Source of the DNA: Streptomyces yatensis
Lineage (GTDB): Bacteria; Actinomycetota; Actinomycetes; Streptomycetales; Streptomycetaceae
Assembly: GCF_018069625.1 (NCBI RefSeq)
Contig: NZ_CP072941.1
Span: 4,650,001-4,714,000, forward strand
Direction: 5' to 3'
Length of the DNA: 64,000 nt
The first letter of the stretch is position 1. The number at the start of each line of letters is the position of its first letter. The notes beneath the pieces are model-generated. The model had not been told where the DNA came from. It saw only the letters and a list, made by a program, of their open reading frames with translations, and searched no databases. This document shows, in pieces, positions 9,312-18,171 of the stretch. The position numbers and the translations under genes were made by a program.

Positions 9312-10082
9312 ATGCCAGCCGAACGCCCCCGCGAGCACGCCCCGCCGGTCGCCGCCGCGCGCCGCCGCCGGCTGCGCGCCGACCGGGCACGGCAACTCGC
9401 CGATCTGCTCCGCCACCAGGTCCTCACCGGCGGCTTCCCCGGAGGCGTACTTCCCCTGGAGGACGCGCTCGGCCAGGACTACGGCGCCTCCCGCAACACC
9501 GTGCGCCAGGCGCTCGACCTGCTGCGCGCCGAGCGCCTGGTGGAGCGGCAGCCCGGGGTGGGCACGGTCATCGTCGCGGAGAAGTACCCGCACGGCCTCG
9601 ACCGGCTGCTGGGCCTGGCCGAGACCCTTCACGAACACGGCCGGGTGACCAATGAGGTGCGCACCGTCGGCCCCGTCCCCGCGCCCGCCTGTGTCGCCGA
9701 GCGGCTGTGCGTCCCCGCCCGCAGCGATGTCCTCTACGTCGAGCGGCTGCGCCGGCTCGGCGGGCTCCCGCTCTCCCTCGACCTCACCTACCTCCCGATG
9801 GACATCGGCGCCGAGCTGATCGGCGCCGATCTGGAGAACACCGATGTCTTCCGGCTGATCGAGAAGATCACCGGACAGGCCCTGGGCACCGCCGAGATCA
9901 CCCTCGAGGCCGTCAACGCCGACGCCCACTCTGCCGCCGTTCTGCAGGCCCCGCGCGGTGCGGCGGTCCTGATGCTGGAGCGGCTCACCCAGCTGTGCGA
10001 CGGACGCCCGGTGGACCTGGAGTTCATCCGGTTCCGCGGCGACCGGATCACCATGAGCGGCCAGTTGCGCCGCGCCGCCTGA
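9312..10082 (+). CDS. GntR-family transcriptional regulator (UTRA effector domain)
   Basis: A 256-residue DNA-binding regulator. The winged helix-turn-helix is at about residues 15-85: RQLADLLRHQVLTGGF, LGQDYGASRNTVRQALDLL, VERQPGVGTVIV. The rest is a HutC/UTRA-type ligand-binding domain with ADLENTDVFRLIEK and ITLEAVNADAHSAAVLQ. The ATG at 9312 has GGAG seven bases upstream; upstream in-frame sequence is non-coding in character. It precedes, by 63 bp and in the same direction, the ferredoxin/ABC importer/flavoprotein operon, and so is the likely local regulator responding to that operon's substrate. No operator could be assigned with confidence. Confidence 0.9.
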   Translation: MPAERPREHAPPVAAARRRRLRADRARQLADLLRHQVLTGGFPGGVLPLEDALGQDYGASRNTVRQALDLLRAERLVERQPGVGTVIVAEKYPHGLDRLLGLAETLHEHGRVTNEVRTVGPVPAPACVAERLCVPARSDVLYVERLRRLGGLPLSLDLTYLPMDIGAELIGADLENTDVFRLIEKITGQALGTAEITLEAVNADAHSAAVLQAPRGAAVLMLERLTQLCDGRPVDLEFIRFRGDRITMSGQLRRAA

Positions 10083-10145
10083 GCCGCCCCGACCGCCTTC
10101 CCGCCACCACCTTTCCGCCCCTTCACGCCCTTTCTGGAGACAGCC

Positions 10146-10373
10146 ATGCCTCTGGCGCCCCAGCGTGCCGACGTGCCCGTGACGATCGACGAGTCCAAGT
10201 GCATCGACGGCTGCACCCTGTGCGTGGACATGTGCCCCCTCGACTCCCTCGCGATCCACCCCGACAGCGGTAAGGCGTACATGCACGTCGACGAGTGCTG
10301 GTACTGCGGCCCGTGCGCCGCCCGCTGTCCCACCGGCGCGGTCACGGTCAACATGCCCTATCTCCTGAGGTGA
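10146..10373 (+). CDS. 2[4Fe-4S] ferredoxin, AprB/adenylylsulfate-reductase-beta-like
   Basis: A 75-residue iron-sulfur protein. Two cluster motifs are complete: C19, C23, C26, C30 (CIDGCTLCVDMCP) and C51, C54, C57, C61 (CWYCGPCAARCP). The first has the enlarged Cys-x3-Cys spacing, unlike classical clostridial ferredoxins. Its operon ends in an AprA/fumarate-reductase-like flavoprotein, so it probably carries electrons to or from that subunit, as AprB does for AprA. It starts an apparent operon (gap to the next gene 11 bp) and follows the GntR gene by 63 bp, with a CTGGAGACAGCC ribosome site. Confidence 0.9.
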   Translation: MPLAPQRADVPVTIDESKCIDGCTLCVDMCPLDSLAIHPDSGKAYMHVDECWYCGPCAARCPTGAVTVNMPYLLR

Positions 10374-10384
10374 AAGGCCCCGCG

Positions 10385-11743
10385 ATGCAGCGCACGACCC
10401 TTCCGTCGGCCCTCGCCGCCGGCGCCCTGCTGCTGTCCCTCACGGGCTGCGGCGGGAACGCGGAAGCGGGCGGCAAGACCGTGACCGTCACCGTCGGCTA
10501 CCAGTCCAAGACCATCAACACCGTGACCGCGGGCACCCTGCTGCGCTCGCTCGGCTCCTTCGAACGCGAACTGCGCGCCCTCGGCCGCCGCGACGGCCAT
10601 ACGTACAAGGTGAAGTGGGAGGACTACGCCACCGGCGCGCCCATCACCGCCCAGATGATCGCCGGTAAGGTCGACATCGGATCGATGGGCGACTTCCCGC
10701 TCCTGATCAACTCAGGCCGCGGCACCCAGCTGAACGCACCGACCCGCCTCGTCTCGGTCACCGGCTACAACCTGCGCGGCGGCCTCAATACGGTCCTCAC
10801 CGCGCCCGGCTCCAAGCTGCGTACCCTGTCCGAGCTGCGTGGCAAGAACGTCTCCACCAGCGTCGGCTCCGCCGCGGACGGCACGCTCGTACGGGCACTC
10901 CAGCAGGCGGGCATCGACCCCGAGGGCGGTATCCACAAGCTCAACCAGCAGCCCGCCGTGGGGGCCTCGGCCCTCGAAGCGGGCAGCGCGGACGCCCTCT
11001 CGCAGTTCGTGGCCTGGCCGGGGCTGCTGGCCTTCCAGGGCAAGGCCAAGGCGCTGTACGACGGCGCCCGGCTGAACCTCCCCACCTTCCACGGGGTCAC
11101 CACCCGTAAGGCGTTCGCCGAACAGCGCCCGGCCGTCGTCCAGGCGTTCCTCGCCGCCCAGCTCGACGCCACCCGCTATCTGCGCGCCCATCCCCTCGAC
11201 GCCACCCGTAAGGTCGCCACCGCGACCGGGCTGCCGCCCGAAGTGGTCTATCTCTACAACGGCACCGGGGGCATCGCGACCTTCGACCCCACCCTCAAGC
11301 CGCGGCTGACCGCCGCGCTCGAGAAGGACGTCCCGGTACTGCGCGACGCCAAACTGGTGGGCCCGGTCGATGTGCCGTCCTTTGTCGACGACCGCTATCT
11401 CAAACGGGCGTACGGAAGCGCCGGCGCCTATGCGAAGGCGCTGCGCGCCACCCCGCCCGTCTCGCCGAACCAGCTCTGGCTCAAGGGCGAGGACCGGCTC
11501 CGTACCTTCGCGACCCCCACCGAACTGCTGCGCTTCGCCGCGGGCCACCGCGACCGCGTCCGGGCCGCCTACGTGCCCGACGCGACCACCGGCACCCGGT
11601 GGTTCGCGGACCGGGCGATCTGGGTCCGCGACGGCCGCGATCTGCGGGCCTTCGTCACCCCGGACAACGCCCGCACCTGGGTCGCCGCCCACCCCGGCGC
11701 CCGCACCCTCAGCTACGCCGCGGCACTGGCGGCGGCCCGATGA
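10385..11743 (+). CDS. ABC importer substrate-binding lipoprotein (NitT/TauT/sulfonate type)
   Basis: A 452-residue extracytoplasmic binding protein. The lipobox LLSLTGCGGN gives a lipidated Cys near residue 21. The core resembles SsuA/NMT1-like proteins: an early SKTINTVTAGTLL, TAQMIAGKVDIGSMGDFPLLI, LRGKNVSTSVGSAADGTLVRALQQ and ADALSQFVAWP. It is longer than typical SsuA/TauA (about 320 residues) because of a C-terminal extension of about 110 residues containing FATPTELLRFA and a repeat-like DGRDLRAFVTPDNARTW. The permease ATG overlaps its stop. Family members take up sulfonates, nitrate, taurine or pyrimidine precursors; the substrate here is unknown, but the AprAB-like partners suggest a sulfur or oxyanion compound. 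Confidence 0.9.
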   Translation: MQRTTLPSALAAGALLLSLTGCGGNAEAGGKTVTVTVGYQSKTINTVTAGTLLRSLGSFERELRALGRRDGHTYKVKWEDYATGAPITAQMIAGKVDIGSMGDFPLLINSGRGTQLNAPTRLVSVTGYNLRGGLNTVLTAPGSKLRTLSELRGKNVSTSVGSAADGTLVRALQQAGIDPEGGIHKLNQQPAVGASALEAGSADALSQFVAWPGLLAFQGKAKALYDGARLNLPTFHGVTTRKAFAEQRPAVVQAFLAAQLDATRYLRAHPLDATRKVATATGLPPEVVYLYNGTGGIATFDPTLKPRLTAALEKDVPVLRDAKLVGPVDVPSFVDDRYLKRAYGSAGAYAKALRATPPVSPNQLWLKGEDRLRTFATPTELLRFAAGHRDRVRAAYVPDATTGTRWFADRAIWVRDGRDLRAFVTPDNARTWVAAHPGARTLSYAAALAAAR

Positions 11744-12642
11744 GCGCGCCCACCTCGCCGGTGCGGACCCGCCCGGCCCCGGGGGCGCCCGCAGCCCGGG
11801 CCGCCGGCGCGCCCCGGCCGCCGCGGCGCCGCCCCTGGGTCCGCTACACCCTGCGCACCGGTTCGCTGCTGGCCGCCCTCGGTCTGTGGCAGCTGCTCAC
11901 CACCCTCGACATCAATCTGTGGCTGCGCTTCGCGCAGTTCCCCTCCGCCACCGATGTGGCGCGGGAGTTCGCCGACCGCCTCGGCACCGGCGCCTACTGG
12001 CAGGACCTGACCGACTCCCTCACCCGCATCCTCACCGGCTTCGCGCTCGCCGCCGTCCTGGGCGTGGCCGTCGGCACCGCCATCGCCCGCTCCCCTCTCG
12101 TCTCCGATCTGCTCGGCCCCGTCCTCGAGGTGTGCCGTCCCATCCCGGCCATCGCGCTGGTGCCGGTGGCGATCCTGATGTTCCCCAGCAATGAGCAGGG
12201 GATCGTCTTCATCACCTTCACCGCCGCCTTCTTCCCGGTCATGGTGAGCACCCGGCACGCGGTCCGCGCGCTGGCCCCCGTATGGGAGGAGGCGGTGCTG
12301 ACCATGGGCGGCGGGCGCGGGCGCGTCCTGGTCTCCGTCGTCCTGCCGGGGGCACTGCCCGGGATCCTCGGCGGGCTCTCCGTCGGCATCGGCGTCTCAT
12401 GGATCTGTGTGATCTCCGCCGAGATGATCTCCGGCGCCTACGGGGTCGGCTACCGCACCTGGCAGGACTACACGATCGTCGACTACCCGGGCGTCTTCGT
12501 CGGCATGACCACCATCGGCGTGCTCGGCTGGCTCACCTCCACGGCGGTCGAGCTGGCCGGACGGCGGCTGACCCGATGGCTGCCCCGTACGGAGACCAGC
12601 GGCCGGCCGGCGCCCTCGCGCAAGGAGGCAGCCACCCCGTGA
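11740..12642 (+). CDS. ABC importer permease (NitT/TauT type, SsuC-like)
   Basis: A 300-residue inner-membrane permease with about six hydrophobic helices after a Pro/Arg-rich cytoplasmic N-terminus. The cytoplasmic EAA-type loop that contacts the ATPase is seen as EEAVLTMGGGRGRVLVSVVLPGALPGILGG. Pairs IPAIALVPVAILMFP and the terminal YTIVDYPGVFVGMTTIGVLGW are typical of the SsuC/TauC family. The ATG overlaps the stop of the binding-protein gene by four bases (ATGA), and the ATPase GTG overlaps its own stop (GTGA), so the three importer genes are translationally coupled. Confidence 0.93.
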   Translation: MSAPTSPVRTRPAPGAPAARAAGAPRPPRRRPWVRYTLRTGSLLAALGLWQLLTTLDINLWLRFAQFPSATDVAREFADRLGTGAYWQDLTDSLTRILTGFALAAVLGVAVGTAIARSPLVSDLLGPVLEVCRPIPAIALVPVAILMFPSNEQGIVFITFTAAFFPVMVSTRHAVRALAPVWEEAVLTMGGGRGRVLVSVVLPGALPGILGGLSVGIGVSWICVISAEMISGAYGVGYRTWQDYTIVDYPGVFVGMTTIGVLGWLTSTAVELAGRRLTRWLPRTETSGRPAPSRKEAATP

Positions 12643-13430
12643 GCACATCCGACGTCACCACCACCCCGGCCCCGCCCACCGCCGAAGCCGCCCCGCCGGG
12701 CGTACGGCTGCGCCTGGAGGACGCCGTACTCGGCCGCCCCGGCGCAGCCGTCCTCCACGGTCTCGATCTGGAGGTCGCGCCCGGCGACATCCTTACGGTC
12801 GTCGGCCCGTCCGGCTGCGGCAAATCCACCCTGCTGCGCACCCTCGCCGGGCTGCTGCCCGCGCTCGGCGGGCGGGTCACCCAGGACGGCACGCCGATCA
12901 CCCGGCCGGACGCCGACCGGGCGCTGATCTTCCAGGAGGACGCGCTGCTGCCCTGGCGCACCCTGCGCGCCAACGTGGAACTCCCGCTCGCCATAAGGGG
13001 CGTACCGCGCACGGCGCGCCGCGACCGGGCCGCGGCCTGGCTGGAGCGCGTCGGGCTCGCCGAGCACGCCGGGCGGCTTCCGCACCGGGTCTCGGGCGGC
13101 CAGCGGCAGCGGGCCCAGCTCGCCCGGGCACTCGTCGGCGCGCCACGCGCCGTCCTCATGGACGAGCCGTTCGGCGCCCTCGACGCACAGACCCGCGCCG
13201 GGATGCAGCGGCTGCTGGTCGAGGTGCTGGAGGGCACCCGCGCCACGGTCGTCTTCGTCACCCACGACGTGGACGAGGCGCTGTTCCTCGGCGACCGGGT
13301 GGCACTGCTGGGCGGCGCGGAGGGCGGCGGCCGGGTGCTGGACGTACCGCATCCGCGCGAGCGCGCCGCCCATGACGCGGCGCCGACCGTCGCGCTGCGC
13401 CGTCAGGTCCTCGAATCCCTCGGCATGTGA
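12639..13430 (+). CDS. ABC importer ATP-binding protein (NitT/TauT type, SsuB-like)
   Basis: A 263-residue ATPase of the importer. Walker A GPSGCGKST, Q-loop FQEDALLPW, signature VSGGQRQRAQLARAL, Walker B AVLMDEPFGALD and the switch His in THDVDEALFLGDRV are all present. FQEDALLPWRTLRANVELPL is characteristic of the nitrate/sulfonate/taurine class. The GTG start at 12639 overlaps the permease stop. It is followed 34 bp later by the flavoprotein gene on the same strand. Short ribosome site AAGGAGG lies at 12621, inside the permease gene. Confidence 0.94.
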   Translation: MSTSDVTTTPAPPTAEAAPPGVRLRLEDAVLGRPGAAVLHGLDLEVAPGDILTVVGPSGCGKSTLLRTLAGLLPALGGRVTQDGTPITRPDADRALIFQEDALLPWRTLRANVELPLAIRGVPRTARRDRAAAWLERVGLAEHAGRLPHRVSGGQRQRAQLARALVGAPRAVLMDEPFGALDAQTRAGMQRLLVEVLEGTRATVVFVTHDVDEALFLGDRVALLGGAEGGGRVLDVPHPRERAAHDAAPTVALRRQVLESLGM

Positions 13431-13464
13431 CCCGAATCCCTCGGTATGCGAAAGGCCCAACTCC

Positions 13465-16308
13465 GTGAACACAAGGGAGCACAGGGAAGACGGGGAGCGC
13501 AGGGCGCAGAACGCCGCGCCCACCACCGCACCCATGGAGATCCCCGCCCTCGACGCGGCCGAGGAGCTGTCCTGCGACGTCCTCGTCATCGGCGGCGGCA
13601 CGGCCGGCACCATGGCGGCGCTCACCGCCGCCGAGCACGGCTCCTCCGTCCTCCTCCTCGAAAAGGCACATGTCCGCCACTCGGGCGCGCTCGCCATGGG
13701 CATGGACGGCGTCAACAACGCCGTCATCCCCGGCCGGGCCGAACCCGATGACTACGTCGCGGAGATCACCCGCGCCAACGACGGCATCGTCGACCAGTCC
13801 ACCGTCCGCCAGACCGCGACCCGCGGCTTCGCCATGGTCCAGCGGCTGGAGCGGTACGGCGTGAAGTTCGAGAAGGACGAGCACGGCCAGTACGCGGTCC
13901 GCCAGGTGCACCGCTCCGGCTCGTACGTCCTGCCGATGCCGGAGGGCAAGGACGTCAAGAAGGTCCTGTACCGGCAGTTGCGGCGGCGTGAGATGCGCGA
14001 GCGGATCCGCATCGAGAACCGGGTGATGCCGGTCCGCGTCCTCACCGCCGGCGGCCGGGCCGTCGGCGCCGCCGGATTCCACACCCGCACCGGCCACTTC
14101 GTGACCGTGCGCGCCGGTGCGGTGATCCTGGCCACCGGCGCCTGCGGGCGGCTCGGCCTGCCCGCGAGCGGCTATCTCTACGGGACGTACGAGAACCCCA
14201 CCAACGCGGGCGACGGCTACGCCATGGCCTATCACGCCGGGGCCGAGCTGACCGGGATCGAATGCTTCCAGATCAATCCGCTGATCAAGGACTACAACGG
14301 CCCGGCCTGCGCCTATGTCGCCAATCCCTTCGGCGGCTACCAGGTCAACCGGCACGGCGAGCGGTTCGTCGACTCCGACTACTGGTCGGGGCAGATGATG
14401 TCGGAGTTCGCGGCGGAGGTGGCGAGCGAGCGGGGCCCGGTCTACCTCAAGCTCAGCCATCTGCCGGAGGAGTCGGTGGCCGCGCTGGAGTCCATCCTGC
14501 ACTCCACCGAACGCCCCACCCGCGCCACCTTCCACGCGGGGCGCGGCCATGACTACCGCACCCATGACGTGGAGATGCACATCTCCGAGATCGGGCTGTG
14601 CGGCGGCCACTCGGCCTCGGGGGTACGGGTCGACGCCCACGCCCGGACCACCGTCCCGGGGCTGTACGCGGCCGGTGACCTGGCCTGCGTACCGCACAAC
14701 TACATGATCGGCGCCTTTGTCTTCGGCGACCTGGCGGGCGCGGACGCCGCCCGATACCGGGTGTACCAGGGCGAACTGCCCCCGGATCAGCTCGCCGACG
14801 CGCATGAGCTGATCTACGCCCCGCTGCGGAACCCCGAGGGGCCGCCGCAACCACAGGTCGAATACAAGCTCCGGCGCCTGGTCAACGACTATGTGGCCCC
14901 GCCCAAGAGCGGCGCCCGGCTGTCGCTCGCCATCGAGGCGTTCGAGCGGATGCGCGGGGACATCGCCACGATGGGCGCCGGTACGCCCCATGAGCTGATG
15001 CGCTGCGCCGAGGTGACCTTCATCCGCGACTGCGCGGAGATGGCCGCGCGCTCCTCGCTGGCCAGGACGGAGAGCCGGTGGGGGCTCTATCACGAGCGCA
15101 CGGACCATCCGCTGCGCGACGACGAGGGCTGGCTGCACCATCTGGATCTGCGCAAGTCGGCGGCGGGGGCGATGGAGTTCACGGCGCGTCCCGTGGCCCC
15201 GTATCTCGTCCCGGTGGCGGAGTACGCGCCGGCGGGCGGGCCGTCGCGCCCGCTGGGCGAGGTGCGGGCGGAGCAGGTGGCCACGGCGGGGCCGCGCGAA
15301 AGCGCTCCGCGGGCGGGGGCGGGGTCGGGGGCTGGGTCGGGGTCGGGGGCTGGGCGGGTGGATGAAGACCGTAAGGAGGTCACGGGCGGCTCGGCCGTCC
15401 GTACGGCCCTCACCGCCGCCTCTCCGCGCATCCTCGAACTGCTCGCCCTCGCCGAGGAGCAGCCGGAACTCCCCGCTCTCCGGCCCTATCTGGCCGACCC
15501 CGACCCCGCGGTGCGCCGGGCCGCCGTCGCCACCCTGACCGAGACCGCTCCGGCGGGCACCGGCCCGGCCCTCGCGGCGGCCCTGGCCGACACGGACGGG
15601 GGCGTACGTGCCGATGCCGCGGCCTCGCTGCGGGAACTGGTCGAGGTGCTCCCCCCGGACACCGCCTTGCGTGAACCCCTGGTCCGCGGGCTGGTCGTGG
15701 CCGATCCGGTGGTGCGGGCGGCGGCGCTGGACGTCCTGCGCGCGCTGGGCCTCGGCGACGCGGAGCTGTTCGCCGGGGCGTTGACGGACGCGGCGATCGG
15801 GGTCCGTATCCAGGCCGTACGGGGGCTGGTCTCGGTGGACGCGCTCGCGGCGCTGGCGCCGGGAGCCGCGGACGCGTCCCGCGAGGTGCGGGTGGCCACG
15901 GCGGGGGCGCTGGGCACCCTGGCCCCCGGCGGCGGCCGGGCGGCGGACGCCCGGCGGCTGCTCACGCCGCTGCTGCGGGACCCGGACGTCCTCGTACGGG
16001 CCGCCGCCCTGGAGGCCCTGGCCTCGGCGGGGTGCCCCGCGCCGCTGGACGCGGACGTGGTGGCGGCGCTGGGCGACTCCGCCTGGCAGGTGCGCAGGGG
16101 GGCGGCGACGGCGCTGGGCGCGGCGGCGCCGGAGCTTGGCGTGCCGGCGCTGGGGCGGGCCTTGGCCGACCCGCATGCCGATGTGCGGAAGGCGGCGGTG
16201 CTGGCGTTGCTGCCGTTGGCGGAGCGGGAGGTGGGGGCGCGGGAGGCGCTGGCCTCGGTTCGGGCCGATCCGGATGCGGATGTGCGGGCCTACGCGGCAA
16301 GGGCCTAG
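13465..16308 (+). CDS. AprA/fumarate-reductase-like flavoprotein fused to C-terminal HEAT repeats
   Basis: A 947-residue fusion. Residues about 35-600 form an FAD-binding_2 flavoprotein: GGGTAG at 43-48, LEKAHVRHSGALAMGMDG, ILATGACGRLG, the GLYAAGDLACVPHNYMIGAFVFGD flavin-proximal motif, and a C-terminal helical bundle (LSLAIEAFERMRGD, TFIRDCAEMAARSSLARTESRWG). The HSGALAMG region and overall order resemble AprA more than SdhA. A Gly/Ser/Ala linker (about 610-640) leads to some nine HEAT-type helical repeats (about 644-947, units such as DPAVRRAAVATL, DVLVRAAALEAL, HADVRKAAVLAL), probably a protein-binding scaffold. Partners should be the ferredoxin and importer genes upstream. A GTG at 13465 was chosen; an ATG at 13534 lacks a ribosome site. 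The reaction is unknown. Confidence 0.85.
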   Translation: MNTREHREDGERRAQNAAPTTAPMEIPALDAAEELSCDVLVIGGGTAGTMAALTAAEHGSSVLLLEKAHVRHSGALAMGMDGVNNAVIPGRAEPDDYVAEITRANDGIVDQSTVRQTATRGFAMVQRLERYGVKFEKDEHGQYAVRQVHRSGSYVLPMPEGKDVKKVLYRQLRRREMRERIRIENRVMPVRVLTAGGRAVGAAGFHTRTGHFVTVRAGAVILATGACGRLGLPASGYLYGTYENPTNAGDGYAMAYHAGAELTGIECFQINPLIKDYNGPACAYVANPFGGYQVNRHGERFVDSDYWSGQMMSEFAAEVASERGPVYLKLSHLPEESVAALESILHSTERPTRATFHAGRGHDYRTHDVEMHISEIGLCGGHSASGVRVDAHARTTVPGLYAAGDLACVPHNYMIGAFVFGDLAGADAARYRVYQGELPPDQLADAHELIYAPLRNPEGPPQPQVEYKLRRLVNDYVAPPKSGARLSLAIEAFERMRGDIATMGAGTPHELMRCAEVTFIRDCAEMAARSSLARTESRWGLYHERTDHPLRDDEGWLHHLDLRKSAAGAMEFTARPVAPYLVPVAEYAPAGGPSRPLGEVRAEQVATAGPRESAPRAGAGSGAGSGSGAGRVDEDRKEVTGGSAVRTALTAASPRILELLALAEEQPELPALRPYLADPDPAVRRAAVATLTETAPAGTGPALAAALADTDGGVRADAAASLRELVEVLPPDTALREPLVRGLVVADPVVRAAALDVLRALGLGDAELFAGALTDAAIGVRIQAVRGLVSVDALAALAPGAADASREVRVATAGALGTLAPGGGRAADARRLLTPLLRDPDVLVRAAALEALASAGCPAPLDADVVAALGDSAWQVRRGAATALGAAAPELGVPALGRALADPHADVRKAAVLALLPLAEREVGAREALASVRADPDADVRAYAARA

Positions 16309-16337
16309 CTTTCCCCACCCCGCCCCTCCCCGAACCA

Positions 16338-16377
16338 GGGGGCTGCGCCCCCAGCCCCCCACCGGGGCTCCGCCCCG
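16338..16377. terminator. Pair of hairpins in a Streptomyces-type intergenic repeat
   Basis: GGGGGC-TGC-GCCCCC (16338-16352) and CGGGGC-TCC-GCCCCG (16363-16377) lie between the convergent flavoprotein and nuoN genes. The neighbouring text CCCCGCTCCTCAATCGCCGG AGGGG is of a kind seen repeatedly between genes in Streptomyces chromosomes. It should act as a two-way terminator. The rest of 16309-16518 is GC-rich and gene-free. Confidence 0.6.
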
Positions 16378-16518
16378 AACCCCGCTCCTCAATCGCCGGA
16401 GGGGCTGCAATTCCTCCGCCCCCGACCCCGCCCCTCAAACGCCAGAGGGGCCGGACATGTTGCGGCCGGGCGCGGCACCGTTGTGGTGTCCGGGCCCGGC
16501 CGGGGGCGGGAGAGAGGG

Positions 16519-18171
16519 CTAGCGGACGAAGACGCCCGCCTGGCTCGCCAGGTCCAGGAAGTACTGCGGGGCCACGCCCAGGACCAGCGTGACCGCCACG
16601 CCGATCGCGATGGCCGACGACGTCAGCGGGGACGGCACGGCCACGGACGGGCCGTCCGTGCGCGGCTCGCTGAAGAACATCAGCACGATCACCCGGATGT
16701 AGAAGAACGCGGCGATCGCCGAGGAGATCACACCGATCACCACCAGCGCCCCCGCCCCACCGTCGGCCGCCGCCTTGAAGACCGCGAACTTCCCGGCGAA
16801 GCCGCTGGTCAGCGGGATACCGGCGAAGGCCAGCAGGAAGACCGCGAAGACGGCGGCCACCAGGGGCGAACGGCGGCCGAGCCCGGCCCACTTGGACAGG
16901 TGGGTGGCCTCGCCGCCCGCGTCCCGCACCAGGGTGACCACCGCGAAGGCACCGAGGGTCACGAAGGAGTACGCGGCGAGGTAGAAGAGGACGGAGGAGA
17001 CGCCGTCGGGAGTGGTGGCGATGACACCGGCCAGGATGAACCCGGCGTGGGCGATCGACGAGTACGCCAGCAGCCGCTTCACATCGGTCTGGGTGACGGC
17101 CACGATCGCACCGCCCAGCATGGTGACGATGGCGACGCCCCACATCACCGGCCGCCAGTCCCAGCGCAGCCCCGGCAGTACGACATACAACAGCCGCAGC
17201 AGCGCGCCGAAGGCCGCGACCTTGGTGGCCGCCGCCATGAAGCCGGTCACGGGAGTGGGGGCGCCCTGGTAGACGTCGGGCGTCCACATGTGGAACGGCA
17301 CGGCGCCGATCTTGAACAGCAGCCCCATCAGCACCATCGCCCCGCCGATCAGCAGCAGCGCGTCATTGCCCATGGTCCCGGCGAGCGCCGGGGTGACGTT
17401 CCTGACCTGGCCGTCGACGACGTCGGCGATCCCGGAGTAGGTGACCGTGCCCGCGTAGCCGTACAGCAGGGCGATGCCGAAGAGCAGGAACGCCGAGGAG
17501 AAGGCGCCCAGCAGGAAGTACTTGACGGCGGCTTCCTGCGACAGCGCGCGATGGCGCCGGGCGAGGGCGCACAGCACGTACAGCGGGAGGGAGAAGACCT
17601 CCAGCGCCACGAAGAGCGTCAGCAGATCGTTGGCGGACGGGAAGACCAGCATGCCGCCGACCGCGAAGAGGACCAGCGGAAAGACCTCGGTGGTGGTGAA
17701 GCCCGCCTTGACGGCGGCCTTTTCCGCGTCGCCGCCGGGCACGGCGGCGGCCTGCGCCGCGAAGGAGTCGACGCGGTTGCCGTGCACCAGCGGGTCCAGC
17801 CGCCGCTCGGCGAAGGTGAACACCGCCACCAGCGCCACCAGGAGAATGGTCCCCTGGAGGAAGAGCGCCGGGCCGTCGACCGCGATCGCGCCCATGGCCG
17901 CGACATGGGCCTTGCTGGTGCCGTAGTCCCCGGCGGCGAGGCCGATGACGGCGGCGAAGGCCGCGGCCAGGGCGACCACGGAGACGAACACCTGCGCGAC
18001 GTATCGCTGGCGGCGCGGCAGGAGCGCCTCGATCAGGACGCCGACGATCGCGGCGCCGAGCACGATCAGCGTGGGCGACAGCTGGCCGTACTCGATATCG
18101 GGCGACGGGATCTTGTCGGGCGCCGCCGCCGCTGTTGTCCACAGGCTGTGGACAGTGGCCGCGTGGGTCAC
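16519..18171 (-). CDS. nuoN: NADH-quinone oxidoreductase subunit N
   Basis: Antiporter-like membrane subunit of complex I; one of three that translocate protons. At 550 residues with about 14 hydrophobic helices it is slightly longer than the E. coli protein. The proton-channel lysines are seen in helices such as KVAAFGALLRLLY and LLFKIGAVPFHMW, and the family signature VYQGAPTPVTGFMAAATK is present. It is the last gene of the nuo operon. The GTG at 18171 overlaps the nuoM stop by four bases and has GGAGGT upstream. The N-terminal codons contain an inverted pair of DnaA-box-like sequences (see findings). Confidence 0.97.
   Translation of the reverse strand: MTHAATVHSLWTTAAAAPDKIPSPDIEYGQLSPTLIVLGAAIVGVLIEALLPRRQRYVAQVFVSVVALAAAFAAVIGLAAGDYGTSKAHVAAMGAIAVDGPALFLQGTILLVALVAVFTFAERRLDPLVHGNRVDSFAAQAAAVPGGDAEKAAVKAGFTTTEVFPLVLFAVGGMLVFPSANDLLTLFVALEVFSLPLYVLCALARRHRALSQEAAVKYFLLGAFSSAFLLFGIALLYGYAGTVTYSGIADVVDGQVRNVTPALAGTMGNDALLLIGGAMVLMGLLFKIGAVPFHMWTPDVYQGAPTPVTGFMAAATKVAAFGALLRLLYVVLPGLRWDWRPVMWGVAIVTMLGGAIVAVTQTDVKRLLAYSSIAHAGFILAGVIATTPDGVSSVLFYLAAYSFVTLGAFAVVTLVRDAGGEATHLSKWAGLGRRSPLVAAVFAVFLLAFAGIPLTSGFAGKFAVFKAAADGGAGALVVIGVISSAIAAFFYIRVIVLMFFSEPRTDGPSVAVPSPLTSSAIAIGVAVTLVLGVAPQYFLDLASQAGVFVR

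Noticed and set aside
13258..16410. A 1050-residue open frame on the minus strand opposite the flavoprotein
   Set aside because: It is a shadow of the flavoprotein gene caused by GC-rich third positions: Arg/His/Gly-rich, with no domain and no ribosome site.
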